64,000 nucleotides of DNA. Source: Gluconacetobacter johannae (lineage in GTDB: Bacteria > Pseudomonadota > Alphaproteobacteria > Acetobacterales > Acetobacteraceae). The DNA lies in the NCBI RefSeq assembly GCF_014174305.1, contig NZ_JABEQH010000008.1:1-64000 (forward strand). The letters are read 5' to 3'. Every line of letters starts with the position of its first letter. The first letter of the stretch is position 1. Below, piece by piece: positions 10,000-19,227 of this stretch. The notes under the pieces are model-generated. The model was given only the letters and a program-made list of their open reading frames with translations. It was not told where the DNA came from and did not search any database. Both the position numbers and the translations under genes were made by a program.

Positions 10000-10590
10000 A
10001 TGAGCATGTTCAGAACGACCCCTAAGGGCGGCGTGACCGACGCAATGGCGCGGACCGCTGCCGCCGTAACTGCCGCGCAAGCCAAGACGAAGGTCAAGGA
10101 CGAGGACCCGTTCCGCGAGGGAGACGCTATCGTCTATGCGGCTCATGGGGTCGGGCGCGTGGACCGTATCGGCGTTGACGAGATCGCGGGCACGAAACTG
10201 GAAATGATCCAGATTTCTTTCCCCGGCAACCAGATGACCCTGCGTATTCCGCTGTCGAAGGCGCGCAAGGCCGGCCTGCGTAAGATCGTCTCGCGTGAGA
10301 TCGTGGACAAGGCGATGGCCATCATCAAGGGCAAGCCGCATGTCAGCCGCGGCATGTGGGCCCGCCGGGCCGTCGCCTACCAGGAAAAAATCAATTCCGG
10401 CGACCTGGTGCAGATCGCCGAGGTGCTGCGCGACCTGCGCCGCAATGTCGACAGCCTGGACGGCAGCTTCAGCGAACGCAAGCTGTTCGAGGCCGCCCAG
10501 GAACGCTTCGTGGCCGAAGTCGCGGTGCTGGAAGGCAAGGAACCCGCCGCGGTTCTGGAAACCCTGACGGCGGCGATGAAGGCCGCATGA
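10000..10590 (+). CDS. carD: CarD family transcriptional regulator
   Basis: 196 residues. About 37 Ala/Thr-rich N-terminal residues precede a CarD_CdnL domain: an RNA-polymerase-interacting Tudor-like part (FREGDAIVYAAHGVGRVDRI, about residues 38-57) and a helical DNA-contacting part (DLVQIAEVLRDL, FSERKLFEAAQERF). The family binds the RNA polymerase beta subunit and stabilises open complexes, notably at rRNA promoters. An in-frame ATG at 10006 is an alternative start. A good intrinsic terminator follows directly, so it is probably monocistronic. Confidence 0.95.
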   Translation: MSMFRTTPKGGVTDAMARTAAAVTAAQAKTKVKDEDPFREGDAIVYAAHGVGRVDRIGVDEIAGTKLEMIQISFPGNQMTLRIPLSKARKAGLRKIVSREIVDKAMAIIKGKPHVSRGMWARRAVAYQEKINSGDLVQIAEVLRDLRRNVDSLDGSFSERKLFEAAQERFVAEVAVLEGKEPAAVLETLTAAMKAA

Positions 10591-10596
10591 CCCAAA

Positions 10597-10632
10597 GGCC
10601 CTGGAAGGAGATCGTCCTCCAGGGCTTTTTTT
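10597..10632 (+). terminator. intrinsic terminator after carD
   Basis: Stem GCCCTGGA (10598-10605) pairs with TCCAGGGC (10618-10625), followed by seven T residues (10626-10632). It lies just after the carD stop. The T run touches the stop codon of the convergent PACE gene (TAA, 10631-10633). On the minus strand the hairpin is followed only by a short T stretch, so termination should be strongest for carD. Confidence 0.9.
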
Positions 10633-11077
10633 ACGTCCCGTGCGCCTCCTCGCCGTCCATGCCCGTGAACGGGACGGGGAAGGCCAGGTCGTAGGCCCAT
10701 GTGAAGACGAAATTATATACGAGGTAGAACAGGGTCAGGCTGATGTTCGCCAGGAATGCCGCCCGCAATCCCTGGCCCAGATACAGCGCGATCGCCGGCA
10801 CAAGCAGGCCGATCAGGCCGACCTGAAACAGCACCGCATGCGCGACCCGGTCGGTCAGGCTCTTGCGGGCCGATCCCCTTCGCCACAGCACGAACCGGTC
10901 GAACAGGCGGTTGAACGCATAATTCCACAGCACCGCGACCACGGACGACCCCACGCCGATGGCCCCCATGTCGACCAGCCGGATACCCAGCAACAGCCGG
11001 CCGCCCGGCAGGACCATCGCCAGTCCCAGTGCCTCGAACATGATCGTGTAGCGGAGCCTGTCCGCCGTCGTACGCAC
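10631..11077 (-). CDS. PACE (proteobacterial antimicrobial compound efflux) family transporter
   Basis: 148 residues from a GTG at 11075-11077 with AAAGGGG just upstream. The start VRTTADRLRYTIMFEALGL and the four hydrophobic helices arranged as two bacterial transmembrane pair (BTP) repeats (N-terminal half with VLWNYAFNRLFDR, C-terminal half with FYLVYNFVFTWAYD) are those of PACE pumps such as AceI, which export chlorhexidine and polyamine-like biocides. It begins 5 nt after the membrane hydroxylase gene and is probably translationally coupled to it. The physiological substrate cannot be read from sequence. Confidence 0.85.
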   Translation of the reverse strand: MRTTADRLRYTIMFEALGLAMVLPGGRLLLGIRLVDMGAIGVGSSVVAVLWNYAFNRLFDRFVLWRRGSARKSLTDRVAHAVLFQVGLIGLLVPAIALYLGQGLRAAFLANISLTLFYLVYNFVFTWAYDLAFPVPFTGMDGEEAHGT

Positions 11078-11082
11078 CCCCT

Positions 11083-12060
11083 TTACCGCGTCATCGGGCG
11101 GGACCCGCTGGCCGAGGAAGGCGAACGCCGCCAGCGCCGTGTCGCCAGGCGCCAGGACAGGCGCAGCCCGGCCACCTGCTGGGCGCCCCACCCCCCGCTG
11201 ACCAGCGCGGGCTCGGCCTTCGGATCGCCGGTTTCCACCACCTTGTGCGAAAAATTGGCCGTCCGCAGGATCATGTCCCACCACGGGAAGACCGCCCCGT
11301 AGTTGCATGAATTCCGTCCCGCCGACCGCAGGCCGTGATGCACCCGATGGAATTGCGGCGACACCAGCAGGCGTTCGCCCAACCAGCCGAACCCGACAGT
11401 GGTATTGGCATGCGACAGGCTTTCGACCAGGCGCAGCAGCAGGATCAGCAGCGGAAACTGCAACGGCGGCACCCCGATCAGCAGGCCGACGGCGATGGCC
11501 CAGACATAGGACATGACATCGTCGAGCAGATGATTGCGGTCGTCCGACCAGAACGTCATCTGGGTCTGGGCATGATGCAGGGCATGAAGGCCGTACCACC
11601 ACGCAAAGACATGGGACAGCCGATGCCGCCAGTAATCGGCGAAATCCAGAATCACGGCATAGATGAAGAAGGTCAGGACCGGCCAGTCCATCAGCGTCGG
11701 GAACAGGCTTTCGAGCGTCGGCGGGATATAGCCCCGATCGGTCAGGAAGCCATTCATCCAGGTCTGGATTTCATAGAATCCGAAAAACGTCACCAACGGG
11801 AACAGCCCGACCCGCGCGACGAGGGTATAGAGAACATCCATCGTCACATTGTCGCGGTTTTCCCATTTCTGCAGCGGCCGGAACCGTTCCAGCGGAACGC
11901 AGATCGCCAGGTTCAGCACCACCTGCAACACGCCATAGATCGCGAACATCGCCCACAGGAACGATGTGTCCTCCCACTCCATCCATCCGAAGCGGTAGAG
12001 GACCGGAATCAGCCAGTTTTCCTGGATCCATCCGGCAAGCCATGTAAACGGGTCGATCAT
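11083..12060 (-). CDS. sterol desaturase / fatty acid hydroxylase superfamily membrane protein
   Basis: 325 residues with several hydrophobic helices and the histidine clusters of membrane di-iron hydroxylases: DYWRHRLSH (HxxxH), GLHALHHAQ (HxxHH), a later SHAN and SPQFHRVHHG (HxxHH). Such enzymes hydroxylate or desaturate lipids using O2. The substrate is unknown; a hopanoid, fatty acyl or sphingolipid target is possible. The last 20 or so residues (basic, Ser-rich) may be a non-functional extension. First gene of a two-gene unit with the PACE transporter. Confidence 0.88.
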   Translation of the reverse strand: MIDPFTWLAGWIQENWLIPVLYRFGWMEWEDTSFLWAMFAIYGVLQVVLNLAICVPLERFRPLQKWENRDNVTMDVLYTLVARVGLFPLVTFFGFYEIQTWMNGFLTDRGYIPPTLESLFPTLMDWPVLTFFIYAVILDFADYWRHRLSHVFAWWYGLHALHHAQTQMTFWSDDRNHLLDDVMSYVWAIAVGLLIGVPPLQFPLLILLLRLVESLSHANTTVGFGWLGERLLVSPQFHRVHHGLRSAGRNSCNYGAVFPWWDMILRTANFSHKVVETGDPKAEPALVSGGWGAQQVAGLRLSWRLATRRWRRSPSSASGSRPMTR

Positions 12061-12238
12061 TCCGGCCTTCCTGTCGTGGGTCGTGCGGGTGCGACGCCCG
12101 ATCCTATCGTATCATGACGGACGGCATCAGCCTGTCCCCGGCATAGCCGATACGTGAACCCCTGGCCGCGCCCCGCGTTGGACAGGGCATGCGAAAATTT
12201 CCCTGCCCGCGCCCTCGCACGCGCCCGATTCCTGTTCC

Positions 12239-12613
12239 ATGACTATAGCGCCCATTGTCCTGGTCGAGGACGAATTCCTGATCCGCACGGCGCTGGCGGG
12301 CTATCTGCGCCTGCGCGGTGGCTTCACGGTCATCGAGGCCGAGACCGCCCCGGAGGCCCTGGCCGCCATGGACACCCAGAACGACATCGCGATTCTGCTG
12401 ACCGATATCCGGATCCCCGGCGGCCTGGATGGTTCGGAAATCGCGGCACTGGCGCGGCGGAAATGGCCCGACCTGCCGGTGGTCTATATCAGCGGCCATG
12501 CAACGGCGCCCGACGGCCCGGCCCCGGATGGAACGCGCGATAGCCATATCGCCAAACCGTACGAGCTTTCGGCGGTCCTGGAGCGGGTCCGGTCCATCCT
12601 CGGACAGGCCTGA
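12239..12613 (+). CDS. receiver-only response regulator
   Basis: 124 residues, all one CheY-like receiver: acidic pocket E10-D11, phosphoacceptor D56 in LLTDIRIPGG, and the conserved Lys in IAKPYEL near residue 105. It has no output domain, so it would act by protein contact or pass phosphate on. No histidine kinase lies beside it: the neighbours are the divergent membrane hydroxylase and the convergent tamB, whose stop lies 13 bp away. The IAKPY form is frequent in receivers paired with HWE/HisKA2-type kinases in alphaproteobacteria. Confidence 0.9.
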   Translation: MTIAPIVLVEDEFLIRTALAGYLRLRGGFTVIEAETAPEALAAMDTQNDIAILLTDIRIPGGLDGSEIAALARRKWPDLPVVYISGHATAPDGPAPDGTRDSHIAKPYELSAVLERVRSILGQA

Positions 12614-12626
12614 GAGACGGACGGCC

Positions 12627-15600
12627 TCAGTACTGGTACTGGTAGGACAGGCCGACGCTGCTGCCCGGATCGTTTTCCGGCGTGGTGAAGCCGGTGACGT
12701 TGCCCCCGGTGCCGACCGTCGTGTTCAGCTTCAGCCGCCGCGTCAGATCCACCTGGACCTGGGCCTGCGTGCCGGAACCCGACGTCGCCTGCTTGGCCCC
12801 GACATAGACGCCGCGCATGACATATTTCCCGGCCTCGACACTGGTGCCGCCGCCATTGCCGACCCCGGAGCCGCCCGCCACTTGCAGCCGGTCCAGGCCC
12901 AGTCTGTTGCGGATCGTGCCGATGGGATCGAACCCGCTCCCCCCGGTCAGCGTCGCGACGGCCGCCGCGATCTCGGCCATCTGGGTCGGCGACAGCGATT
13001 GCGCGTCGGTGCCGAACAGCAGCATCGCCATGATCTGGTCCTGCGACAGGGGCGGCGAGGACGAAAAGCTGATCTTGGGGGCGCTGGCATATCCGCTGAC
13101 CGTCAGGCGCGCCGTCCCGGCGTTGGTGCCGCGCTCGGCCTCGAAATCCAGGGTCGGGTCGATCGCCTGCGTGACGCCGGTGCCGTTGAACGCCACGCGC
13201 CCCTTTGTGAAATCGAGCGAGATCCCCGCCAGGTTGAAGTTGCCGCGCCGCATGGTGAATCCGCCGGTGACCAGCGGCGCATCCGCCGTGCCGCCCACGT
13301 GCAGGCGCCCGCGCATCTCGGCGTCCAGGCCATGCCCGCGAATGAACATCTGCCCCGGCGAGGAGGCCGTGATATCCAGCCCCACGACCATGCCGCCGCC
13401 CCCATCCTGCGCGGCCTTGGCGTCATCGCCCGGACGAATGACGTCCAGCCGCGCGACGGAGGTCGGCAGGGAACTGGGAATATTGATTTCGGCATGCGGA
13501 ATCGCGACCGACCCCGCGACGTCGATACGCGAGGCCAGAAGCCCCCGGACGGTCAGGTCGCTGTCGATCGTCGCCGTGACCAGGTCGCTGGCCAGCGGCC
13601 GCGCCTTGGCCGCCATAATCCGCAGGTCGATCGGCAGGCCGGGCTGGAACGCGCCGACCGTCCCGCTGACCGTAATCTGGCCCGATCCCGCGGCGGCGGT
13701 CAGGCGGTCGATCGTCAACCGGTCGTCATGGGCCACGATCGAACCGTTTATGCTGGAAAGCTGGATTCCCTGGGCGAAATCATGGACCTGCCCGTTGGCC
13801 AGGGTCACGGTGCCGTTGGCGCGCGGGGCCGAGAACGGCCCCGTCAGCGCCAGGGCGAACCGTGCCACGCCTTCCGCCTGGCGTCCCTGCGCGCCCAGAT
13901 AGGCGTTGGCCGCAGACAGGTCGATCTTCCCGTCGGCCTGCAGGGCCATGCCGCCGGCAGCCCCGGTCGGCACAGTTCCCCGCACCGTCAGGTCCAGCAT
14001 CGACCCGGCATGGGCCGTGGCGTCCAGCCGTGCCTGCGTGCCCGCCAGTTGCGCTTTGGCGTCCAGGCTGGCCGCGGGCAGCGCCCCGCTGACGTCGGAA
14101 TGATATTTCATGTCGCGGGCGGTCAGCGTCACCGTGCCCTGCGGCCTGGCCAGCGTCCCCGAAAGTTTCGCCCGCGCCGAGATCACGCCGCTGGCGTCCA
14201 GGGACGGCATGAACGGCCGGGCGATGGCCGGCGTCAGCCCGTCGATCGCGACGTTCAGGGACAAGGCGGGCCTGACGCTTCCGGCAATGTCGATCTGCGC
14301 CGGGCTGACACCCGGCGGCGCCACTGTCGCCCGCAGCCGATCGACGGCGATTGTGGCGCCGAAGCCGATTCGGGCCGGCGCCAGCAGGCGCAACGTCTCG
14401 CCCTTCGCGTTCGCCTGCAGCGTACGCAGGGCCACGGCCCGGCCGGGCAGGTCGAGGACGAAATCCGTCGACAGCCCGGCCGGTGCGCCGGCCAGGTTCT
14501 GCAACGCCGACGTCGCCGTGACGGCCAGCGCATTCCGTGGGCCGCGGGCCGTGATGCGGGCATTGCCGGTCACCCCGCGCGCGGCCACCCCGTCGATCGC
14601 CAGCGTCAGGTCCGATCGCGCCGCCCCCGCCGGATCGGCGACGCTGCCGGCCAGGACGACATGGCGGACGCTGGCCGCGCTGCTGGAGACGTTGCCATCC
14701 AGATGCAGCGTCACCGTGGGGGGAACGGCGGCATTCGCGGTATCCGATGTCCGCACCGACGCCACGACCGCGCCCGAGATCGCCTGGCCCAGCAGAGAGG
14801 ACAGGTCGGCCAGGCGCGTCATCTGGAAATCGAGGGTCCCCAGCGGAATCGCCTTGCCGGCGGCCAGGGTCAGGTGGCCCTTGCCGGACGCGCTTTTCCA
14901 GTCGAGATGGTCCAGATCCAGCGTCCGCGTGCCCTGGGCATCCTGCTCCAGGTCCGCCGCGATGGACAGCGGCGCGCCGTCCACGGTGCCCTGCGCCATC
15001 ACCGTGCCCTGGGGAGTCGTGGGCAGGTGGTGAAAAACCGCGTCCAGCATGACCGGACCGGCCGGCATGCCGCTGGTCCCCAATTGTCCGTCCAGATGCG
15101 CCGTCGCCGACAGGTCGTCCATCGGACCGGTCACGGCCAGCCCCAGGTCGCTGCGGCCGCGCAAGGCAGGCAGGACCCGATTCAGATCGTCCAGGGCCAG
15201 CTTCAGGCGAGCATCCAGTATTTTCGCGCCTGCCCCGCCGGTCTGGCTGCCGGACAGGGCCAGATGCATCGCCTGCCCGTCAAATGTCAGGCTGTCGATC
15301 CGGATCGCCCGCCCCCCTGCGGTCCCTTGCGCCGGCCCCAGCCTGCCCCGCAGCGCCAGACGTCCGTCCGGCCCGACCAGGCCGACCGCCTGGGGCTGGC
15401 CCCCGGTCAGCCCGACGGTGCCGTCAAGCGCCAGCGTCGTGTCGCCACCGGGATGGGCCGGCAGGGCAAACGCACCGTGCAGACCGGCCTGCCCCGTCAG
15501 CGCGACCGATCCGATGGCCGCCAGGGGTGCCAGTTGGGGCACCGTCAGGTCGAACGTGCCATGCGCCGGGGTGGCGGTCGCGACCCGGCCGACCAGATGG

Positions 15601-16853
15601 AGCAGGGCATGGGAGAGGTCGATGTCCAGCGGCGCTTGCGCGTCGTCGGGGTGCAGGAGCAGGTCCAGCGTGATCGGCGCCGCAGCGAACACCGCCGGAC
15701 GCGGCCCCGGTATCGTCAGCCCATCGAGCGTGGCGCGCAGGTGCGCCAGGGCCGGCTGACCCGCCACCCCTTCATGCCCGTCGAAATTCACCGCGATCCG
15801 GCTGGCGCTGGTGCCGGCCGCCGACAGCCGGTCGAGAACCAGTTGCCCGCTTCCTACCGGGTGATGCAGATCGCCCGAGACATGGGCGTCGAGCGCGACC
15901 TCGTGCCAGCCGATGCCGTCACGCACCACCATTCCGGGTGCATGCGCCGTCAGGGCCAGTTGCGTCTTTCCATCAAGAAAATTGACGACACCATTTATAT
16001 TGGAGGAAATTTCCCCTGCCTTCAGTGCAAAATCCAGACGGTTCGCATCGCGTGGCCCCTCAAGGTCGAGAGTCAGGTGAAGCGGGTCCAGCGCCGCCAT
16101 GCCGGCGACCGTCGCAAACCCGCCCGCCTTTTCGTCGGCGGTCAGATGCAGGGCCAGCCGTCCCGGCGACACCATCGTATGCAGGGCCAGGGCGCCTTCG
16201 CGATCCAGGCGTTTCAGGCTCAGGGTAATGGCCGCGTCGGGCAGGGTGGCGACGCTCACCCCCTTCAGCACCGGCGCGATATGGGCCAGCCGCGCCTGCC
16301 CGTCGAGGGCGAAGGACGCCGCGGCGCCGGCGATGTCAGGCCCGACATCAATCCGCCCGACATGGATGGTCCGGATATCGACGCCGAGATCCAGCCCTCC
16401 CCCCTGGGACGACGACTTGCCCGAATTGTCCGTCTGGCCGGCCGGCAGGCGCGGGATGGCGAGGCGGTCCATCGCGATGCTGTCGACCCGCGCGGTCCGG
16501 AACAGCAGGTGCGTGGGGCGCCAGTCCAGCGACAGGCCGTCGATCGAAAGCCACGTGCCCTTGCTGTCGGCCAGGGCGATATGGCGAATCCGCAGCGCAT
16601 CGGGAAAGCGGCCCGAAATGCCCTGCACCTGGACGGTGCCGTCGGTCAGGGCGGCCGTCTGCCGTTCGATGAAGTGACGGCCCGGCCCGGTATTGGCGGC
16701 GATCAGGATGCCGGCGAGGGCCAGCAGGACCAGCCCCGCCGGCACGCCCACCATCAGGCCGGCCGCCCATAGCGCGATCCTGGGCCACCGCCGCCCGGCT
16801 GGTGCCGGGGGGTGGGAATTGCGCGGGTCGGGGGTGCGTGGGTCCGGCGCCAT
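12627..16853 (-). CDS. tamB: translocation and assembly module inner-membrane protein TamB
   Basis: 1408 residues from the ATG that overlaps the tamA stop (ATGA, 16853-16850). An N-terminal transmembrane anchor (about residues 28-52, after a Pro-rich start) is followed by roughly 1000 residues of repetitive beta structure, with many short Leu-Asp/Thr-Val strands, and a C-terminal TamB (DUF490) domain (about the last 350 residues; LSQDQIMAMLLFG and ARLTVSGYA). It spans the periplasm and works with TamA in outer-membrane protein insertion and phospholipid traffic. The end SYQYQY resembles a beta-signal. Confidence 0.95.
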   Translation of the reverse strand: MAPDPRTPDPRNSHPPAPAGRRWPRIALWAAGLMVGVPAGLVLLALAGILIAANTGPGRHFIERQTAALTDGTVQVQGISGRFPDALRIRHIALADSKGTWLSIDGLSLDWRPTHLLFRTARVDSIAMDRLAIPRLPAGQTDNSGKSSSQGGGLDLGVDIRTIHVGRIDVGPDIAGAAASFALDGQARLAHIAPVLKGVSVATLPDAAITLSLKRLDREGALALHTMVSPGRLALHLTADEKAGGFATVAGMAALDPLHLTLDLEGPRDANRLDFALKAGEISSNINGVVNFLDGKTQLALTAHAPGMVVRDGIGWHEVALDAHVSGDLHHPVGSGQLVLDRLSAAGTSASRIAVNFDGHEGVAGQPALAHLRATLDGLTIPGPRPAVFAAAPITLDLLLHPDDAQAPLDIDLSHALLHLVGRVATATPAHGTFDLTVPQLAPLAAIGSVALTGQAGLHGAFALPAHPGGDTTLALDGTVGLTGGQPQAVGLVGPDGRLALRGRLGPAQGTAGGRAIRIDSLTFDGQAMHLALSGSQTGGAGAKILDARLKLALDDLNRVLPALRGRSDLGLAVTGPMDDLSATAHLDGQLGTSGMPAGPVMLDAVFHHLPTTPQGTVMAQGTVDGAPLSIAADLEQDAQGTRTLDLDHLDWKSASGKGHLTLAAGKAIPLGTLDFQMTRLADLSSLLGQAISGAVVASVRTSDTANAAVPPTVTLHLDGNVSSSAASVRHVVLAGSVADPAGAARSDLTLAIDGVAARGVTGNARITARGPRNALAVTATSALQNLAGAPAGLSTDFVLDLPGRAVALRTLQANAKGETLRLLAPARIGFGATIAVDRLRATVAPPGVSPAQIDIAGSVRPALSLNVAIDGLTPAIARPFMPSLDASGVISARAKLSGTLARPQGTVTLTARDMKYHSDVSGALPAASLDAKAQLAGTQARLDATAHAGSMLDLTVRGTVPTGAAGGMALQADGKIDLSAANAYLGAQGRQAEGVARFALALTGPFSAPRANGTVTLANGQVHDFAQGIQLSSINGSIVAHDDRLTIDRLTAAAGSGQITVSGTVGAFQPGLPIDLRIMAAKARPLASDLVTATIDSDLTVRGLLASRIDVAGSVAIPHAEINIPSSLPTSVARLDVIRPGDDAKAAQDGGGGMVVGLDITASSPGQMFIRGHGLDAEMRGRLHVGGTADAPLVTGGFTMRRGNFNLAGISLDFTKGRVAFNGTGVTQAIDPTLDFEAERGTNAGTARLTVSGYASAPKISFSSSPPLSQDQIMAMLLFGTDAQSLSPTQMAEIAAAVATLTGGSGFDPIGTIRNRLGLDRLQVAGGSGVGNGGGTSVEAGKYVMRGVYVGAKQATSGSGTQAQVQVDLTRRLKLNTTVGTGGNVTGFTTPENDPGSSVGLSYQYQY

Positions 16854-18856
16854 CAGAACGTCTCCCCCAGGCCGATATAAAGCTCCCACGTGTCGCCCTG
16901 CGCCGGGCGGTTGAGCGGCACGGCCACGTCCACCCGGACCGGGCCGATCGGGGTATAGTACCGCACGCCGGCCCCCGCGCCGACCCGCAGCGTGCCCTCG
17001 AACGGGCGGCTGCTGGTGCCCACCTGCCCTGCGTCGGCGAACAGCGCCGCGCCGAAACTGCGGAACAGGCGCTGGCGGAATTCGAACGATCCGGCATCCA
17101 TCGACGTTCCGCCGATCGCATATTTGCTGTTGGGGAATTGCGGACCCACACCCTGGTAGCGGAATCCCCGCACAGTGGCGCTGCCACCGGCATAGAGGCG
17201 CTGATCCGGCGGAATATCGAAGGTCGAGGCCCCCTGCACATTGCCGATGATGCCGCGAAACGCCAGGACGCTGCGTCCGGGGCGCGACAGCCCCAGGTGC
17301 GTCAGGTCGAAATAGGTCGAGGCGTTGGCCTGCAGGATGGTGAAGAAGGACGTCCCGTTGACCAGCGAGGCCGACGGCGTGGCGCTCAGCGCCAGGCGCA
17401 CGCCATGGGTCGCGGGGTCGATGGGGTTGCTGACCCCCGTGCCGTCATAGGTCGCCGACAGGGGCAGCGAGACGATCGTGTAATCGTTCGTCCGGCCCAT
17501 CTGGTCGATCTGTTCCTGTTCCGCCTGGCCCCCGTACGACACGCTCCAGCGCCGTCCCAGCCGCCGGACCAGCCCGGCACGGACCAGCAGCGCGGTCTGG
17601 CGATAGGAATAGAGCAACTGCCGGATGCCTTCGACGCGCACGCTGAGGTTCTGGTTGCGGGAGCCGAAATCCGGCTTCATCAGATCGGCATAGACATCGT
17701 AGCCCAACCCCTGCTGCGCGGATCCGCCCAGACCGGTGACCAGCGCCGTCAGCCGCAGTTTCTCGGCATTGCCGAAGATATTGTTGTGCGTCCAGCTCAC
17801 GCCCCCCCGGCCGCCCAGGTCGGTCGAATAGCCGCCTTGCAGTTCCACCATCCGCCGCTTGCCCTCGGTGAACCCGAAATCGAGTGGCATGCGCTCGCCC
17901 GCCGTCAGCGGCGGCACGTCACGCACCTGCACGTCGGAAAACACCCCCAGCGACGCCAGGTCCTGCCGCGCCGCCTCGATGCGCGAGGGCTGGTAGAGCA
18001 TGCCGGGGCGAATCGTCAGCCTGCGCGCGATATACGACGGGTGTACCCGCGTGAGCCCGGTCAGCGTGATGGCGCCGATATCGACGACCGGTCCGCGCCG
18101 CACGGTGAACACCAGGTCGAGCGTGCGCGTCTCGGGACGCAGCCACGCCTTGGGCGGCGCAACCGCCGCCAGGGCATAGCCTTCCTCCTTCAGTTCCGCC
18201 TGCAGATGCGTGGCGGCCGCCAGCACGTCCGATGCAACGGCCGGCTGGCCGACGCGCAGCCCCAGCGCCTTGGCTTCCGGACCATTCAGGACCACATCCC
18301 CCGGCCCATCCTGCGGGGCACGTTGCAGGGTCAGGCGCCCCAGCCGAAACAGTTCGCCGCGCGTGGGTGTGACGGTGATCTGCACGTTCTGCCCTTTCGG
18401 GACCGACAGCAGCCATTCCGGCAGGCGCGGATCGCGGCCATCGAGCATGGGGCCGGCCGGCGCCCCCTTGCCGGGCCGCATTCCCACCTCGATCCGGACG
18501 ATCGGCGCATAATAGCCAAAACTTTCCAGGGCGGTGCGAATGCGGTCGTACTCGTTGCGGATGCGCCCCGCCAGCGCGAACGGGCTGACGGCCTGGGTCT
18601 TCTGAAGGGCCAGAAGATCGGAGGATGAACTGATCGCGGCGTCCAGGTCGCCGTCGCCCGTGGCGCGAATCGTAGTGACGTAGGCTTGCGGGTCGGCCCC
18701 GCGCGCGGTGACGGTCATCCAGGCCGACAGTGCCGACACCGCGATCCCGGTGGCCAGCAGGCCCGTGCGCCGCCGCCCCCCCCGCCCCTGATCGCCGCCC
18801 CCAGCCCCTGCCGCGTTTTCCCGTGAAATCGCCTTGGGGTGCCGTGACGCTGTCAA
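16853..18856 (-). CDS. tamA: translocation and assembly module outer-membrane protein TamA (Omp85/BamA family)
   Basis: 667 residues. A basic start and hydrophobic segment ending VTARGA act as signal peptide. POTRA-like domains follow (about residues 60-330; GYYAPIVRIEVG, GYALAAVAPPKAW), then a C-terminal 16-strand barrel with Omp85 motifs (IGGTSMDAGSFEFRQRLF; a closing strand with WELYIGLGETF). It inserts outer-membrane proteins together with TamB, encoded directly downstream with a 4-nt overlap, so the two are translationally coupled. The annotated start is the outermost ATG; a slightly later start is possible. Confidence 0.94.
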   Translation of the reverse strand: MTASRHPKAISRENAAGAGGGDQGRGGRRRTGLLATGIAVSALSAWMTVTARGADPQAYVTTIRATGDGDLDAAISSSSDLLALQKTQAVSPFALAGRIRNEYDRIRTALESFGYYAPIVRIEVGMRPGKGAPAGPMLDGRDPRLPEWLLSVPKGQNVQITVTPTRGELFRLGRLTLQRAPQDGPGDVVLNGPEAKALGLRVGQPAVASDVLAAATHLQAELKEEGYALAAVAPPKAWLRPETRTLDLVFTVRRGPVVDIGAITLTGLTRVHPSYIARRLTIRPGMLYQPSRIEAARQDLASLGVFSDVQVRDVPPLTAGERMPLDFGFTEGKRRMVELQGGYSTDLGGRGGVSWTHNNIFGNAEKLRLTALVTGLGGSAQQGLGYDVYADLMKPDFGSRNQNLSVRVEGIRQLLYSYRQTALLVRAGLVRRLGRRWSVSYGGQAEQEQIDQMGRTNDYTIVSLPLSATYDGTGVSNPIDPATHGVRLALSATPSASLVNGTSFFTILQANASTYFDLTHLGLSRPGRSVLAFRGIIGNVQGASTFDIPPDQRLYAGGSATVRGFRYQGVGPQFPNSKYAIGGTSMDAGSFEFRQRLFRSFGAALFADAGQVGTSSRPFEGTLRVGAGAGVRYYTPIGPVRVDVAVPLNRPAQGDTWELYIGLGETF

Positions 18857-19227
18857 TGTGTCCGAGCCCTGCCTCTGTGCTTTCCGACGGTCGCGTCCCG
18901 CGACGGCCTTCCTGCCTTGTTTATACGGCAGCCATTTGACAAGACGATAAAAAATTGTTGCCCGGCAGGCCGGCCGGATGTTTTTTTGATGCGAGACTCG
19001 GAGAGTTGCCTTGACAAGGGCGGGGCTTCTTTTGCCAGATCATGAACAGGGATGCCGCGGCCACCGGCATCGCCTGATGGAGGTCCGCCACGCGATGATC
19101 CTGCCATATCCCGGTCTGGCGGCTTCCGGCCTTGCAGGTGCCGGGCCTTGACCCGGACCTCCGCGCATATGATGTGTTCCCGCGACCGCGCGGGATGGTC
19201 CGGCGGTGCGCCGAGAAAGTTTCAGCC
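18857..19227. other. divergent intergenic region, tamA / miaB
   Basis: 371 bp with no convincing gene. It is AT-richer than its surroundings near 18935-18995, with runs of A and T, and should hold promoters for tamA (minus) and miaB (plus). TTGACA hexamers occur at 18937-18942 and 19011-19016, but neither has a good -10 at 16-18 bp, so I assign no promoter. Short frames on the minus strand have no protein-like composition. Confidence 0.6.

Noticed and set aside
12429-16772. Very long open frame on the plus strand opposite tamB
   Set aside because: Arg/Gln/Gly-rich translation with no domain, an artefact of high GC; tamB on the other strand has full family similarity.
18937-19016. Two TTGACA hexamers as promoters for miaB
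   Set aside because: Neither has a reasonable -10 hexamer at 16-18 bp.
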